64,000 nucleotides of DNA from Pseudomonas sp. R76 (GTDB lineage: Bacteria; Pseudomonadota; Gammaproteobacteria; Pseudomonadales; Pseudomonadaceae): assembly GCF_009834565.1 (NCBI RefSeq), contig NZ_CP019428.1, positions 5,580,001 to 5,644,000 of the forward strand, given 5' to 3'. Made by a program: the position numbers and the translations under genes. Shown one piece after another: positions 56,551 through 64,000 of this stretch. The first letter of the stretch is position 1, and the number at the start of each line of letters is the position of its first letter. Below the pieces are notes generated by a model. The model was not told the DNA's origin, ran no database searches, and saw nothing but the letters and a program-made list of their open reading frames with translations.

Positions 56551-58449
56551 ATGCCGCAACCCAACACACTGCCCGCTGTCATTACCGGCCCACTGCTACG
56601 TCGCCTGGAACCCCGGCGCCTGGTGATCTGGCTGGTGGGCAGCCGTGTCCTGGCATTGTCCTTGAAGCTGATTATTCCCCAGGGCGAAACGCGCACGATT
56701 GATCTGGACACAACGCATTGCCAGGTCGTGCCCGTTGGGCGCCATGCGTTCATCCACCTGATCGATATACAACTGGACGATGCCCTGCCGTTGGACGTGG
56801 CGATCGGCTATGACCTGCTGATCGACAACATCGGCATTGCCGAGTGGGCGCCGCACCTGCTGTATGCCGAAAACCAGCCACCCAATTTCGTGCTGCACAG
56901 CCGCATCCGCCAGTTGGTGCACGGCTCCTGCCGCAAGCCCCATCACCGCGCCGACGAAGGTCTGCTGTGCGTCGACCGCCTGCTGGCCGAGGCCCACACG
57001 CCAACCGAACGCCCAGCCTTGCTGATGATGAGTGGCGACCAGATCTACGCCGACGATGTTGCCGGGCCGATGCTGCGGGCGATTCATGCGCTGATCGCCC
57101 GATTGGGCCTGTTTGACGAATACCTCGAAGGCGCGGTGGTGGATGACAGCGCCAGCCTCTACGGGCACCGCGCCAGCTATTACCATCGCGCCGACCTGCT
57201 ACCGGCACTGGAGAGTAACGAGACGCTGCGCGAGCGGTTTTTTGGTGGCGTGAAAAAGCCGATTTTCACCAGCAGCACCGCCGACAATCATTTGGTGACC
57301 TTTGCCGAAGTGATCGCGATGTACATGCTGGCGTGGTCGCCGACGCCCTGGACGCTGATCGCACCGCAAGTGCCGCAACTGAACACTGAGGAACACCAGC
57401 GCTATGCCCGCGAGCAGGTGCACATCGATAAATTCCGTGACGGCCTGCCAGGCGTTGCGCGGGTTTTCGCCCACCTTTCGACGCTGATGATCTTCGACGA
57501 TCACGACATCACCGATGACTGGAACCTCAGCGCCCAATGGGAAGAAACCGCCTACGGCCATCCGTTTTCCAAGCGCATCATCGGTAATGCGCTGCTCGCG
57601 TACATGCTGTGCCAGGGTTGGGGTAATCAACCGGATGTGTTTGGCGAGTTGCTGAGCCAAACCCAGGCCCTGACCGCCCACGTGCAAGACGACCATCTGC
57701 AGGCGGGTGCGCACGATGACCTGCTGGAAACGCTGTTGAAGTTCCAGCGTTGGCATTACGTACTGCCCACCACGCCCGCCCTGGTGGTGCTCGACACCCG
57801 CACCCGGCGCTGGCGCAGTGAGTTCGCGCTCAAGCAACCCTCCGGCCTGCTGGACTGGGAAGCCTTGAGCGAGCTGCAACAGGAACTGCTCGACCACCCT
57901 TCGGCGATCATCGTTTCGCCCGCTCCGATCTTTGGCGTCAAGCTGATCGAGACCGTGCAGAAGGTGTTCAGCTGGTGTGGCTACCCACTGCTGGTAGACG
58001 CCGAAAACTGGATGGCCCATCGCGGCGCCGCCCAGGTCATCCTCAACATCTTCCGCCACTCGCGCACGCCGGGTAACTACGTGATCCTTTCGGGCGATGT
58101 GCATTACTCGTTCGTCTACGAAGTGCTGATCCGCCACCGCAACGGTGGCCCCAGAATCTGGCAGATCACCAGCAGCGGCATCAAGAACGAATTTCCACCG
58201 CGCTTGCTGGAATGGTTCGACCGCCTTAATCGCTGGCTCTACTCGCCGCGCTCCCCGCTTAACGGCTTCACTCGCCGCCGCAGCATGCAAGTGGTGCCGC
58301 ATATTCCGCAGCATGCCGAGGCGGGTGAACGGCTGTGGAATTCAGCGGGCATCGGCCAGGTATTTTTCAATCAGCAGGGCCAGCCGGAGGCGATTTACCA
58401 GCACAACGCAGATGGGAAGCCTCGCACGCGGATGGTGGCGCCGGAGTAA
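56551..58449 (+). CDS. PhoD-like metallophosphatase
   Basis: A 632-aa protein without signal peptide. The N-terminal 130 residues form a beta-rich domain. The metallophosphatase core has HGSCRKPHH, SGDQIYADD, FDDHDITDDWN and SGDVHYSF, all typical of alkaline phosphatase D/PhoD-like enzymes with an Fe/Ca site. Being apparently cytosolic it may act on intracellular phosphodiesters. No clear Shine-Dalgarno precedes the ATG. Confidence 0.82.
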   Translation: MPQPNTLPAVITGPLLRRLEPRRLVIWLVGSRVLALSLKLIIPQGETRTIDLDTTHCQVVPVGRHAFIHLIDIQLDDALPLDVAIGYDLLIDNIGIAEWAPHLLYAENQPPNFVLHSRIRQLVHGSCRKPHHRADEGLLCVDRLLAEAHTPTERPALLMMSGDQIYADDVAGPMLRAIHALIARLGLFDEYLEGAVVDDSASLYGHRASYYHRADLLPALESNETLRERFFGGVKKPIFTSSTADNHLVTFAEVIAMYMLAWSPTPWTLIAPQVPQLNTEEHQRYAREQVHIDKFRDGLPGVARVFAHLSTLMIFDDHDITDDWNLSAQWEETAYGHPFSKRIIGNALLAYMLCQGWGNQPDVFGELLSQTQALTAHVQDDHLQAGAHDDLLETLLKFQRWHYVLPTTPALVVLDTRTRRWRSEFALKQPSGLLDWEALSELQQELLDHPSAIIVSPAPIFGVKLIETVQKVFSWCGYPLLVDAENWMAHRGAAQVILNIFRHSRTPGNYVILSGDVHYSFVYEVLIRHRNGGPRIWQITSSGIKNEFPPRLLEWFDRLNRWLYSPRSPLNGFTRRRSMQVVPHIPQHAEAGERLWNSAGIGQVFFNQQGQPEAIYQHNADGKPRTRMVAPE

Positions 58450-58625
58450 ATCAGCGCTCACCCTCAATTTTTCGCCCGGAATAGTGGCTCATAGCCACCC
58501 AACTAAAGCCGCACAGCCGCCCTATTCAAACCGCGCAAGCCCCGATGTACAGTAGCGCCAGCCACGGAGTATTGGCGTCAACGAAGACTGGCTTTACAAG
58601 CCAGCGCACGCAGGGAAGCGCAAAG

Positions 58626-59639
58626 ATGGACGATCACTCCGGCAATCAACCGCTACGCAATGACTTTTCCGAGCTCAACGCCGACATGTTGCATGCCGTC
58701 ATGGAGCTGGTCAGTGACGGTATCTGGGATTGGAATGCCAACACCGGTTTTGTCTACCGCAACCCCGGCTGGTACGAAATGCTCGGCTACCCGCGCCACT
58801 CCCTGGAGAACAGCGTGTTCACCTGGGAGAACGTGATTCACCCCGAGGATTACCCCCGCGTGATGGTCGTGTTTGATAACTACATCAGCCAACGCGCGCC
58901 CCATTACCAAGCCGAATATCGCTGCCAAAAAGCAGACGGCACCTACTTGTGGATCGAAGACCGGGGCTACGTGATTGCCCGTAACCCGGATGGATCGGTG
59001 GCGCGCATGGTCGGCGCGCACCGCGATATTCATAGCCGCAAGAATTCCATCGAACAGCTGCAAAAGCGCAACCAATCCCTGGAAGCGCTGGTGGCCGAGC
59101 GCACCCGTGAATTGTCACGGGTCAATCAGCAACTGCAATTGCAACTCAATGAAAACCGCCTGCTGGCCGAACAGGACGCCCTGACGCGCATCGCCAACCG
59201 TTACCGTCTGGAAAAAGTGCTGCTGGAAGAATGCGAGCGTGCTGAGCGTTTCCGCTTGCCGTTGGCCCTGATGGCCATGGACATCGATGACTTCAAGCCG
59301 ATCAATGACCAGCATGGCCATGGCATCGGCGACAGGACCCTGGTACAGGTAGTGCAAGGCCTGGAAGATTGCGTGCGCCCCGGTGATTTACTGGCACGCT
59401 GGGGCGGTGATGAGTTTATGGTGATCCTGCCCAAAAGCACCTTGGACACAGCCAGGCAAATGGCCGAAAGGGTTCGGCTGAAAATCACTGAGATTCCCGC
59501 CGTGGGCGATTTCAAAGTGACCCTGAGCCTGGGTGTGGTGGAGCGTCGTATGGGCGAAGCCCCAGCCGCCCTGATGGCCCGCGCCGATCAAGCGCTGTAC
59601 CGGTCCAAGGCAGCGGGGAAAGATGCCGTGTCGGATTAA
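58626..59639 (+). CDS. PAS-GGDEF diguanylate cyclase
   Basis: A 337-aa soluble protein. PAS/PAC (about 20-145; SDGIWDWNANTG, HRDIHSRK) is followed by a coiled coil (about 145-185, QLQKRNQSLEALVAERTREL) and a canonical GGDEF domain (DALTRIANRYRLEKV, MDIDDFKPIND, RWGGDEFMVIL). The I-site RPGD lies five residues before GGDEF, so product inhibition is expected. It makes c-di-GMP in response to an unknown PAS signal. The start MDDHSGNQ at 58626 has GGGAAG upstream. Confidence 0.94.
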   Translation: MDDHSGNQPLRNDFSELNADMLHAVMELVSDGIWDWNANTGFVYRNPGWYEMLGYPRHSLENSVFTWENVIHPEDYPRVMVVFDNYISQRAPHYQAEYRCQKADGTYLWIEDRGYVIARNPDGSVARMVGAHRDIHSRKNSIEQLQKRNQSLEALVAERTRELSRVNQQLQLQLNENRLLAEQDALTRIANRYRLEKVLLEECERAERFRLPLALMAMDIDDFKPINDQHGHGIGDRTLVQVVQGLEDCVRPGDLLARWGGDEFMVILPKSTLDTARQMAERVRLKITEIPAVGDFKVTLSLGVVERRMGEAPAALMARADQALYRSKAAGKDAVSD

Positions 59640-59689
59640 CCACATTCCCATAGCTGCCACATTTTTGATCTTCACTGCCCCCTGAATCA

Positions 59690-60833
59690 TCGGCGTGTTT
59701 CCCACTGATCAGGCGGCTAACCGCGAGTTAATCAACACAGGTAATCCTCTGTGGGAGCTGTCGAGCCTTGGCGAGGCTGCGAAAGCGGTGGGTCAGGCGA
59801 CCACTCTCCCAACAGTGCCGCCGCCTTCGCAGCCTCGCCAAGGCTCGACAGCTCCCACAGTTGGTCTTCATTGCCCCTGAATCATCGGCGTGTTTCCCAA
59901 TTATCAGGCGGCCAACCGCGATTGAATCAACACAGGTAATCCCCTTGTGGGAGCTGTCGAGCCTTGGCGAGGCTGCGAAAGCGGTGGGTCAGGCAACCAC
60001 TCTCCCAACAGTGCCGCCGCCTTCGCAGCCTCGCTGAAGCTCGACAGCTCCCACATTTGATCTTCACTACCCCCTGAATCATCGGCGTGTTTCCCAATGA
60101 TCAAGCGGCTAACCGCGATTCAATCAACACAGGTAATTCCCTGTGGGAGCTGTCGAGCCTTGGCGAGGCTGCGAAAGCGGTGGGTCAGGCGACCACTCCC
60201 CCAACAGTGCCGCCGCCTTCGCAGCCTCGCTAAGGCTCGACAGCTCCCACAGTTGATCTTCATTGCCCCCTGAATCATCGGCGTGTTTCCCAATGATCAA
60301 GCGGCTAACCGCGATTCAATCAGCACAGGTAATCCCTGTGGGAGCTGTCGAGCCTTGGCGAGGTTGCGAAAGCGGTGGGTCAGGCGACCACTCTCCCAAC
60401 AGTGCCGCCGCCTTCGCAGCCTCGCCAAGGCTCGACAGCTCCCACAGTTGGTCTTCATTGCCCCTGAATCATCGGCGTGTTTCCCAATGATCAGGCGGCT
60501 AACCGCGAGTTAATCAACACAGGTAATCCCCTGTGGGAGCTGTCGAGCCTTGGCGAGGCTGCGAAAGCGGTGGGTCAGGCGACCACTCTCCCAACAATGC
60601 CGCCGCCTTCGCAGCCTCGCTAAAGCTCGACAGCTCCCACATTTGATCTTCACTGCCCCCTGAATCATCGGCGTGCTTCCCAATGATCAGGCGGCTAACC
60701 GCGATTTAATCAACACAGGTAATCCCCTGTGGGAGCTGTCGAGCTTTAGCGAGGCTGCGAAGGGATCACCGCGCAGCACCTGCCAGACCGCAGCGCCTGC
60801 ATCGCAGCCTCGCTGAGGCTCGACAGCTCCCAC
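59690..60833. repeat. Tandem REPIN array B: six units of 195-196 bp
   Basis: TGTGGGAGCTGTCGAGC occurs at 59750, 59946, 60142, 60337, 60532 and 60728. Each unit has an inverted REP pair of a second class (GCTGTCGAGC...GCGAGGCTGCGAA and its reverse) and a joint with CTGAATCATCGGCGTG and AACCGCGA. The last unit has a different interior (60770-60800). The array fills the whole space between two convergent genes and ends next to the stop of the binding-protein gene. No gene in 59640-60834. Confidence 0.95.
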
Positions 60834-60834
60834 A

Positions 60835-61863
60835 TCAACGCACCGGCGGCGCGTACTGGATGCCGCCGTTGCTCCACAACGCATTGAGCCCGCGCTTGAT
60901 CTTCAGCACGCTGCCCTGGCCGATATTGCGCTCGAACACTTCGTCGTAGTTGCCCACCTGCTTGACGATTTGCACCACCCAATCCTTGCGCAGCTTCAGG
61001 TCTTTGCCGTAATCGCCATCGGCACCCAGCAGTCGTGCCACGTCGGGGTTCTTCGTGGACTTGGCCTGCTCTTCGACGTTCTGCGAGGTGATGCCCATTT
61101 CCTCGGCATTGAGCATGGCGAACAAGGTCCACTTGACGATGCTGAACCACTCATCGTCGCCCTTGCGCACCAGCGGCCCCAGCGGTTCTTTGGAGATCAC
61201 TTCCGGCAGTACCACGAACTCGTCCGGGTGGGCCATCTTGATACGCTGGGCGTACAGGCCGGATTGGTCGGTGGTGAGCACGTCGCAGCGCCCGGCTTCG
61301 AGGCCCTTGGCGCTTTCATCGGCGGTGTCGAAGGTGATCGGCGTGTACTTCATGCCGTGGGTGCGAAAGTAATCGGAAACGTTGAGTTCGGTGGTGGTGC
61401 CAGCCTGGATGCAAATGGTCGCGCCATCGAGTTGCTTGGCGGCGGTCACGCCCAGTTTGTTATTCACCAGAAAGCCGATGCCGTCGTAATAGGTCACGCC
61501 GGTGAACACCAGGCCCATGCCCGAGTCACGGGAACTGGTCCAGGTGGTGTTGCGCGAGATCAGGTCGATTTCGCCGGATTGCAGCGCGGTGAAACGCTCC
61601 TTGGCGGTCAACTGGCTGAACTTCACTTTTGACGCGTCGCCGAATACCGCCGCCGCAACGGCGTGGCACACGTCCACGTCAATGCCGGTCATCTTGCCCT
61701 GGCTGTCCGGTACACCAAAGCCTGGCAAACCATCGCTGACGCCGCACTGGATAAAGCCTTTTTTCTGGATCGCGTCCAAGGTCACGCCCGCCTGGGCACT
61801 GCCCGCCAGGCCCAGTGCCGCAGCGGCAGTGAGGGCGGCCAAAGTGGTCTTGAGGTTGTTCAT
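60835..61863 (-). CDS. Amino-acid ABC transporter substrate-binding protein (AapJ-like)
   Basis: A 342-aa periplasmic protein. Signal peptide MNNLKTTLAALTAAAALGLAGSAQA (about 25 residues). SBP family 3 pattern: IDVDVCHAVAAAVFGD, SGEIDLISRNTTWT and the AGTTTELNVSDY segment. Length and sequence type resemble the general L-amino-acid binding protein AapJ. No permease or ATPase gene is beside it in the window, so it would be an orphan binding protein or shared with a distant transporter. Confidence 0.88.
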   Translation of the reverse strand: MNNLKTTLAALTAAAALGLAGSAQAGVTLDAIQKKGFIQCGVSDGLPGFGVPDSQGKMTGIDVDVCHAVAAAVFGDASKVKFSQLTAKERFTALQSGEIDLISRNTTWTSSRDSGMGLVFTGVTYYDGIGFLVNNKLGVTAAKQLDGATICIQAGTTTELNVSDYFRTHGMKYTPITFDTADESAKGLEAGRCDVLTTDQSGLYAQRIKMAHPDEFVVLPEVISKEPLGPLVRKGDDEWFSIVKWTLFAMLNAEEMGITSQNVEEQAKSTKNPDVARLLGADGDYGKDLKLRKDWVVQIVKQVGNYDEVFERNIGQGSVLKIKRGLNALWSNGGIQYAPPVR

Positions 61864-62007
61864 GCGAGGCACTCCCTGTCGAACTTTATTATTCGGCGCC
61901 GCACAGCCCGCGCCGGTTTATAGTGGTGCCGCGCAGTATCGACGGCTTTACACCCCTGCCACAAACGACCTTTAGGCAAAGGCTCCTTCCGATTTGGAAT
62001 GAACTGC

Positions 62008-62901
62008 ATGATCTCAAAACGCTTGACCCCTTCGATGACTGCCCTGCAGTGCTTCGAAGCCGCCGCCCGCCACCTGAGTTTCACCCGCGCCGCCGAAGAG
62101 CTGCACTTGACCCAGAGTGCGGTGAGCAAGCAGGTGGCGCAGCTCGAAGAAATGCTGTGCCACAACCTGTTCGAACGGGTGCGCCAGCGCTTGTACCTGT
62201 CGCCGGCGGGCTCGCTGTACCTGGCCGAAGTGCACAAGATCCTCACCCAGGTCGACATCTCCAGCCGCTACATCCTCACCTATGGCGGCGAGACCGAAGT
62301 GTTGCGCATCGCCACCCAGCCGACATTCGGCGACCGCTGGCTGGTGCCCAAGCTCAAGGATTTTGCAGCCAGGCATCCGAACATCCACCTGGATGTGCGC
62401 AACGAACTCGAACCCTTCGACGTGTTGCAGGCCAAGGCCGATATCGCGTTTTTCTTCGGCCAGGGCTCGTGGCCGGGGGCGACGTGCATTGAGCTGTTTC
62501 GCGAAGCCGTGGTGCCGGTCTGTGCACCAGGCTTTGTCGCCGAAGGCAGCGATGCTTCGTCGCGCCACACCTTGCTGCAATGCACCTCGCGCCCGGAAGC
62601 CTGGCACGAATGGTTCCTGGAACAAGGCCTGCATTCGCAGAACAGCTACCACGGGCCGCGTTTCGACACGTTCTACATGTGCATTCGCGCGGCGCAATCG
62701 GGCTATGGCGTCGCGTTGGTGCCGCAGTATCTGGTGGCCGAAGAACTGGCCAACGCCAGCTTGATGATTCCGTGGGATTACACAATGCCCAGCGCCGGCG
62801 CGCATTTTATCGCCCACGCCGAACATGCCGGCGAGGTCCCTAAAGTCAAAGCCTTCCTGAACTGGATGGTGGACTACGTAAAAGCACATCCCGACTTTTA
62901 A
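62008..62901 (+). CDS. LysR-family transcriptional regulator (GcvA type)
   Basis: 297 aa from the ATG at 62008 (MISKRLTPSMTALQCFEAAA); an ATG three codons upstream is possible. The HTH is FTRAAEELHLTQSAVSKQVAQLE, and the rest is the substrate-binding domain (IATQPTFGDRWLVPKL is typical of GcvA-like members). It is divergent from the amino-acid-binding protein gene and upstream of an aminotransferase, both likely targets in amino-acid catabolism. Confidence 0.92.
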   Translation: MISKRLTPSMTALQCFEAAARHLSFTRAAEELHLTQSAVSKQVAQLEEMLCHNLFERVRQRLYLSPAGSLYLAEVHKILTQVDISSRYILTYGGETEVLRIATQPTFGDRWLVPKLKDFAARHPNIHLDVRNELEPFDVLQAKADIAFFFGQGSWPGATCIELFREAVVPVCAPGFVAEGSDASSRHTLLQCTSRPEAWHEWFLEQGLHSQNSYHGPRFDTFYMCIRAAQSGYGVALVPQYLVAEELANASLMIPWDYTMPSAGAHFIAHAEHAGEVPKVKAFLNWMVDYVKAHPDF

Positions 62902-62990
62902 TAATGACCCGGCGACTTTATTTCGTTTGCGGCAAGGCCGGGCGCGCGGCTTAGATAAAAACACGCCCGTCATTGCCGAGTCCGAGATTC

Positions 62991-64000
62991 ATGAGCCGCG
63001 AAACCATCAGCCAGTCGATTTCCATCGTTCACCCCATCAGCCTCAGCCACGGCAAAAACGCCGAGGTCTGGGACACCACGGGCAAGCGCTACATCGATTT
63101 TGTCGGCGGCATCGGCGTGCTCAACCTCGGCCATTGCCACCCTGGCGTGGTCGAGGCGATTCAAACACAGGCAACCAAACTGACCCACTACGCGTTCAAC
63201 GCCGTCCCGCACACACCCTACCTCGAACTGATGGATCGTCTTACTGCGTTTATCCCGGTGGACTACCCGGTGAGCGGCATGCTCACCAACAGCGGCGCGG
63301 AGGCGGCGGAAAACGCCTTGAAGATCGTGCGCGGCGCCACTGGCCGCACGGCGGTGATCGCCTTTGACGGCGCCTTCCACGGCCGCACCCTGGCCACGCT
63401 CAACCTCAATGGCAAGGTGGCGCCCTACAAGCAAAAGATCGGCGTACTGCCCGGCCCGGTGTATCACTTGCCTTATCCCAGCGCGGACAACGGCGTGACC
63501 TGCGCCGAAGCACTCAAGGCCATGGACCGCCTGTTCAGCGTGGAAATCGACGTTGAGGATGTGGCCTGTTTCATCATCGAGCCGGTGCAGGGCGAAGGCG
63601 GTTTCCTCGCCCTGGACGTTGAATTCGCCCAAGCCCTGCGACGCTTCTGTGATGAGAAAAACATCCTGCTGATTGCTGACGAAATCCAATCCGGCTTCGG
63701 GCGTACCGGTCAGCGCTTCGCCTTTTCGCGCCTGGGCATCGAGCCGGACTTGATCCTGCTCGGCAAAAGCATCGCCGGTGGCGTGCCGCTGGGCGCGGTG
63801 GTGGGGCGCAAAACCTTGCTCGACAACCTGCCCAAAGGCGGCCTGGGCGGCACGTATTCCGGCAACCCCATCGCCTGCGCAGCCGCATTGGCCACGTTGG
63901 ATGCGATGACCGATGAACACTTGAAAACCTGGGGCTCACACCAGGCAGAAGCCATCGTCAGCCGTTATGAAACATGGCGTACGCAAGGTTTGCCATTTGT
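62991..64000 (+). CDS. Class III aminotransferase (4-aminobutyrate type), partial (3' end outside window)
   Basis: The first 336 residues are present, starting MSRETISQSISIVHP. Fold-type I class III motifs: TNSGAEAAENALKIVRG, FHGRTLA, IIEPVQGEGGF, ADEIQSGFGRTG and the PLP Lys in LLGKSIAGGVPLGAV. The sequence is close to GabT-like 4-aminobutyrate or other omega-amino-acid:2-oxoglutarate aminotransferases. The preceding LysR regulator fits local control. The frame is open to the window edge. Confidence 0.92.
   Translation, partial: MSRETISQSISIVHPISLSHGKNAEVWDTTGKRYIDFVGGIGVLNLGHCHPGVVEAIQTQATKLTHYAFNAVPHTPYLELMDRLTAFIPVDYPVSGMLTNSGAEAAENALKIVRGATGRTAVIAFDGAFHGRTLATLNLNGKVAPYKQKIGVLPGPVYHLPYPSADNGVTCAEALKAMDRLFSVEIDVEDVACFIIEPVQGEGGFLALDVEFAQALRRFCDEKNILLIADEIQSGFGRTGQRFAFSRLGIEPDLILLGKSIAGGVPLGAVVGRKTLLDNLPKGGLGGTYSGNPIACAAALATLDAMTDEHLKTWGSHQAEAIVSRYETWRTQGLPF

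Noticed and set aside
59690..60833. Second regular repeat block as CRISPR or transposon
   Set aside because: Same argument: 195-196-bp near-identical units with inverted REP cores, no unique spacers and no transposase.

Overview
This window is chromosomal DNA of a fluorescent pseudomonad, most likely of the Pseudomonas fluorescens group. The basis is gene order and protein character (pilW-rodZ-ispG-hisS-yfgM-bamB-der, iscRSUA-hscBA-fdx-iscX, queA-tgt-yajC-secDF), GC-rich third codon positions, and many REP/REPIN palindromes with the GTGGGAGC...GGCTTGC core typical of these genomes. The organism call rests on recognition only, with no database comparison.

Layout. (1) 1-7.8 kb: a cut TauE/SafE transporter gene, a LysR regulator, xseA, an M23 peptidase, leuA with a candidate leader peptide, and an omega-amidase/aminotransferase pair. 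(2) 7.9-31.9 kb: core housekeeping, mostly on the minus strand: der, bamB, yfgM, hisS, ispG, rodZ, pilW, rlmN, ndk; the complete isc operon behind a promoter with two abutting IscR-type sites; cysE, trmJ, suhB; secDF-yajC-tgt-queA; and a tRNA-Leu(CAA). (3) 32.2-36.1 kb: LysE-family exporters, a 2OG-Fe(II) oxygenase divergent from an HTH regulator fused to an NBR1-type Ig-like domain, and a bacterial PH-domain protein.

(4) 36.2-42.7 kb is the accessory heart of the window. A C4-type antisense RNA, with complementary boxes on both sides, sits in front of a 24-codon ORF and a DUF3077 gene. Next comes an AT-rich 2.6-kb island with a three-gene operon: a 46-aa basic peptide, a GGDEF-type cyclase with SGEEY in place of GGDEF, and a TPR protein that appears to carry a degenerate GGDEF fold. 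I know of no description of this set. After it come two toxin modules: a Tae4-type peptidoglycan amidase with a two-TM protein in the immunity position, and an S-pyocin-domain/colicin-E3-type rRNase with its cloacin-type immunity protein. The rRNase has Lys where the family has a catalytic His.

(5) 42.7-64 kb: a QseBC-like two-component system sharing an intergenic region with PepSY and cytochrome b561 genes; a BNR sialidase-like protein, a membrane protein and an LTA-synthase-type sulfatase; cytochrome c, a Coq7-like protein, a response regulator, bphO-bphP phytochrome genes, a PhoD-like phosphatase, a PAS-GGDEF cyclase, an amino-acid-binding protein, a LysR regulator and a class III aminotransferase cut by the window edge. 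Two tandem REPIN arrays lie here: eight units of 173-174 bp at 48.2-49.5 kb, and six units of 195-196 bp at 59.7-60.8 kb. Units of the first array copy the start-codon region of the next gene and form a chain of overlapping small ORFs leading into it.
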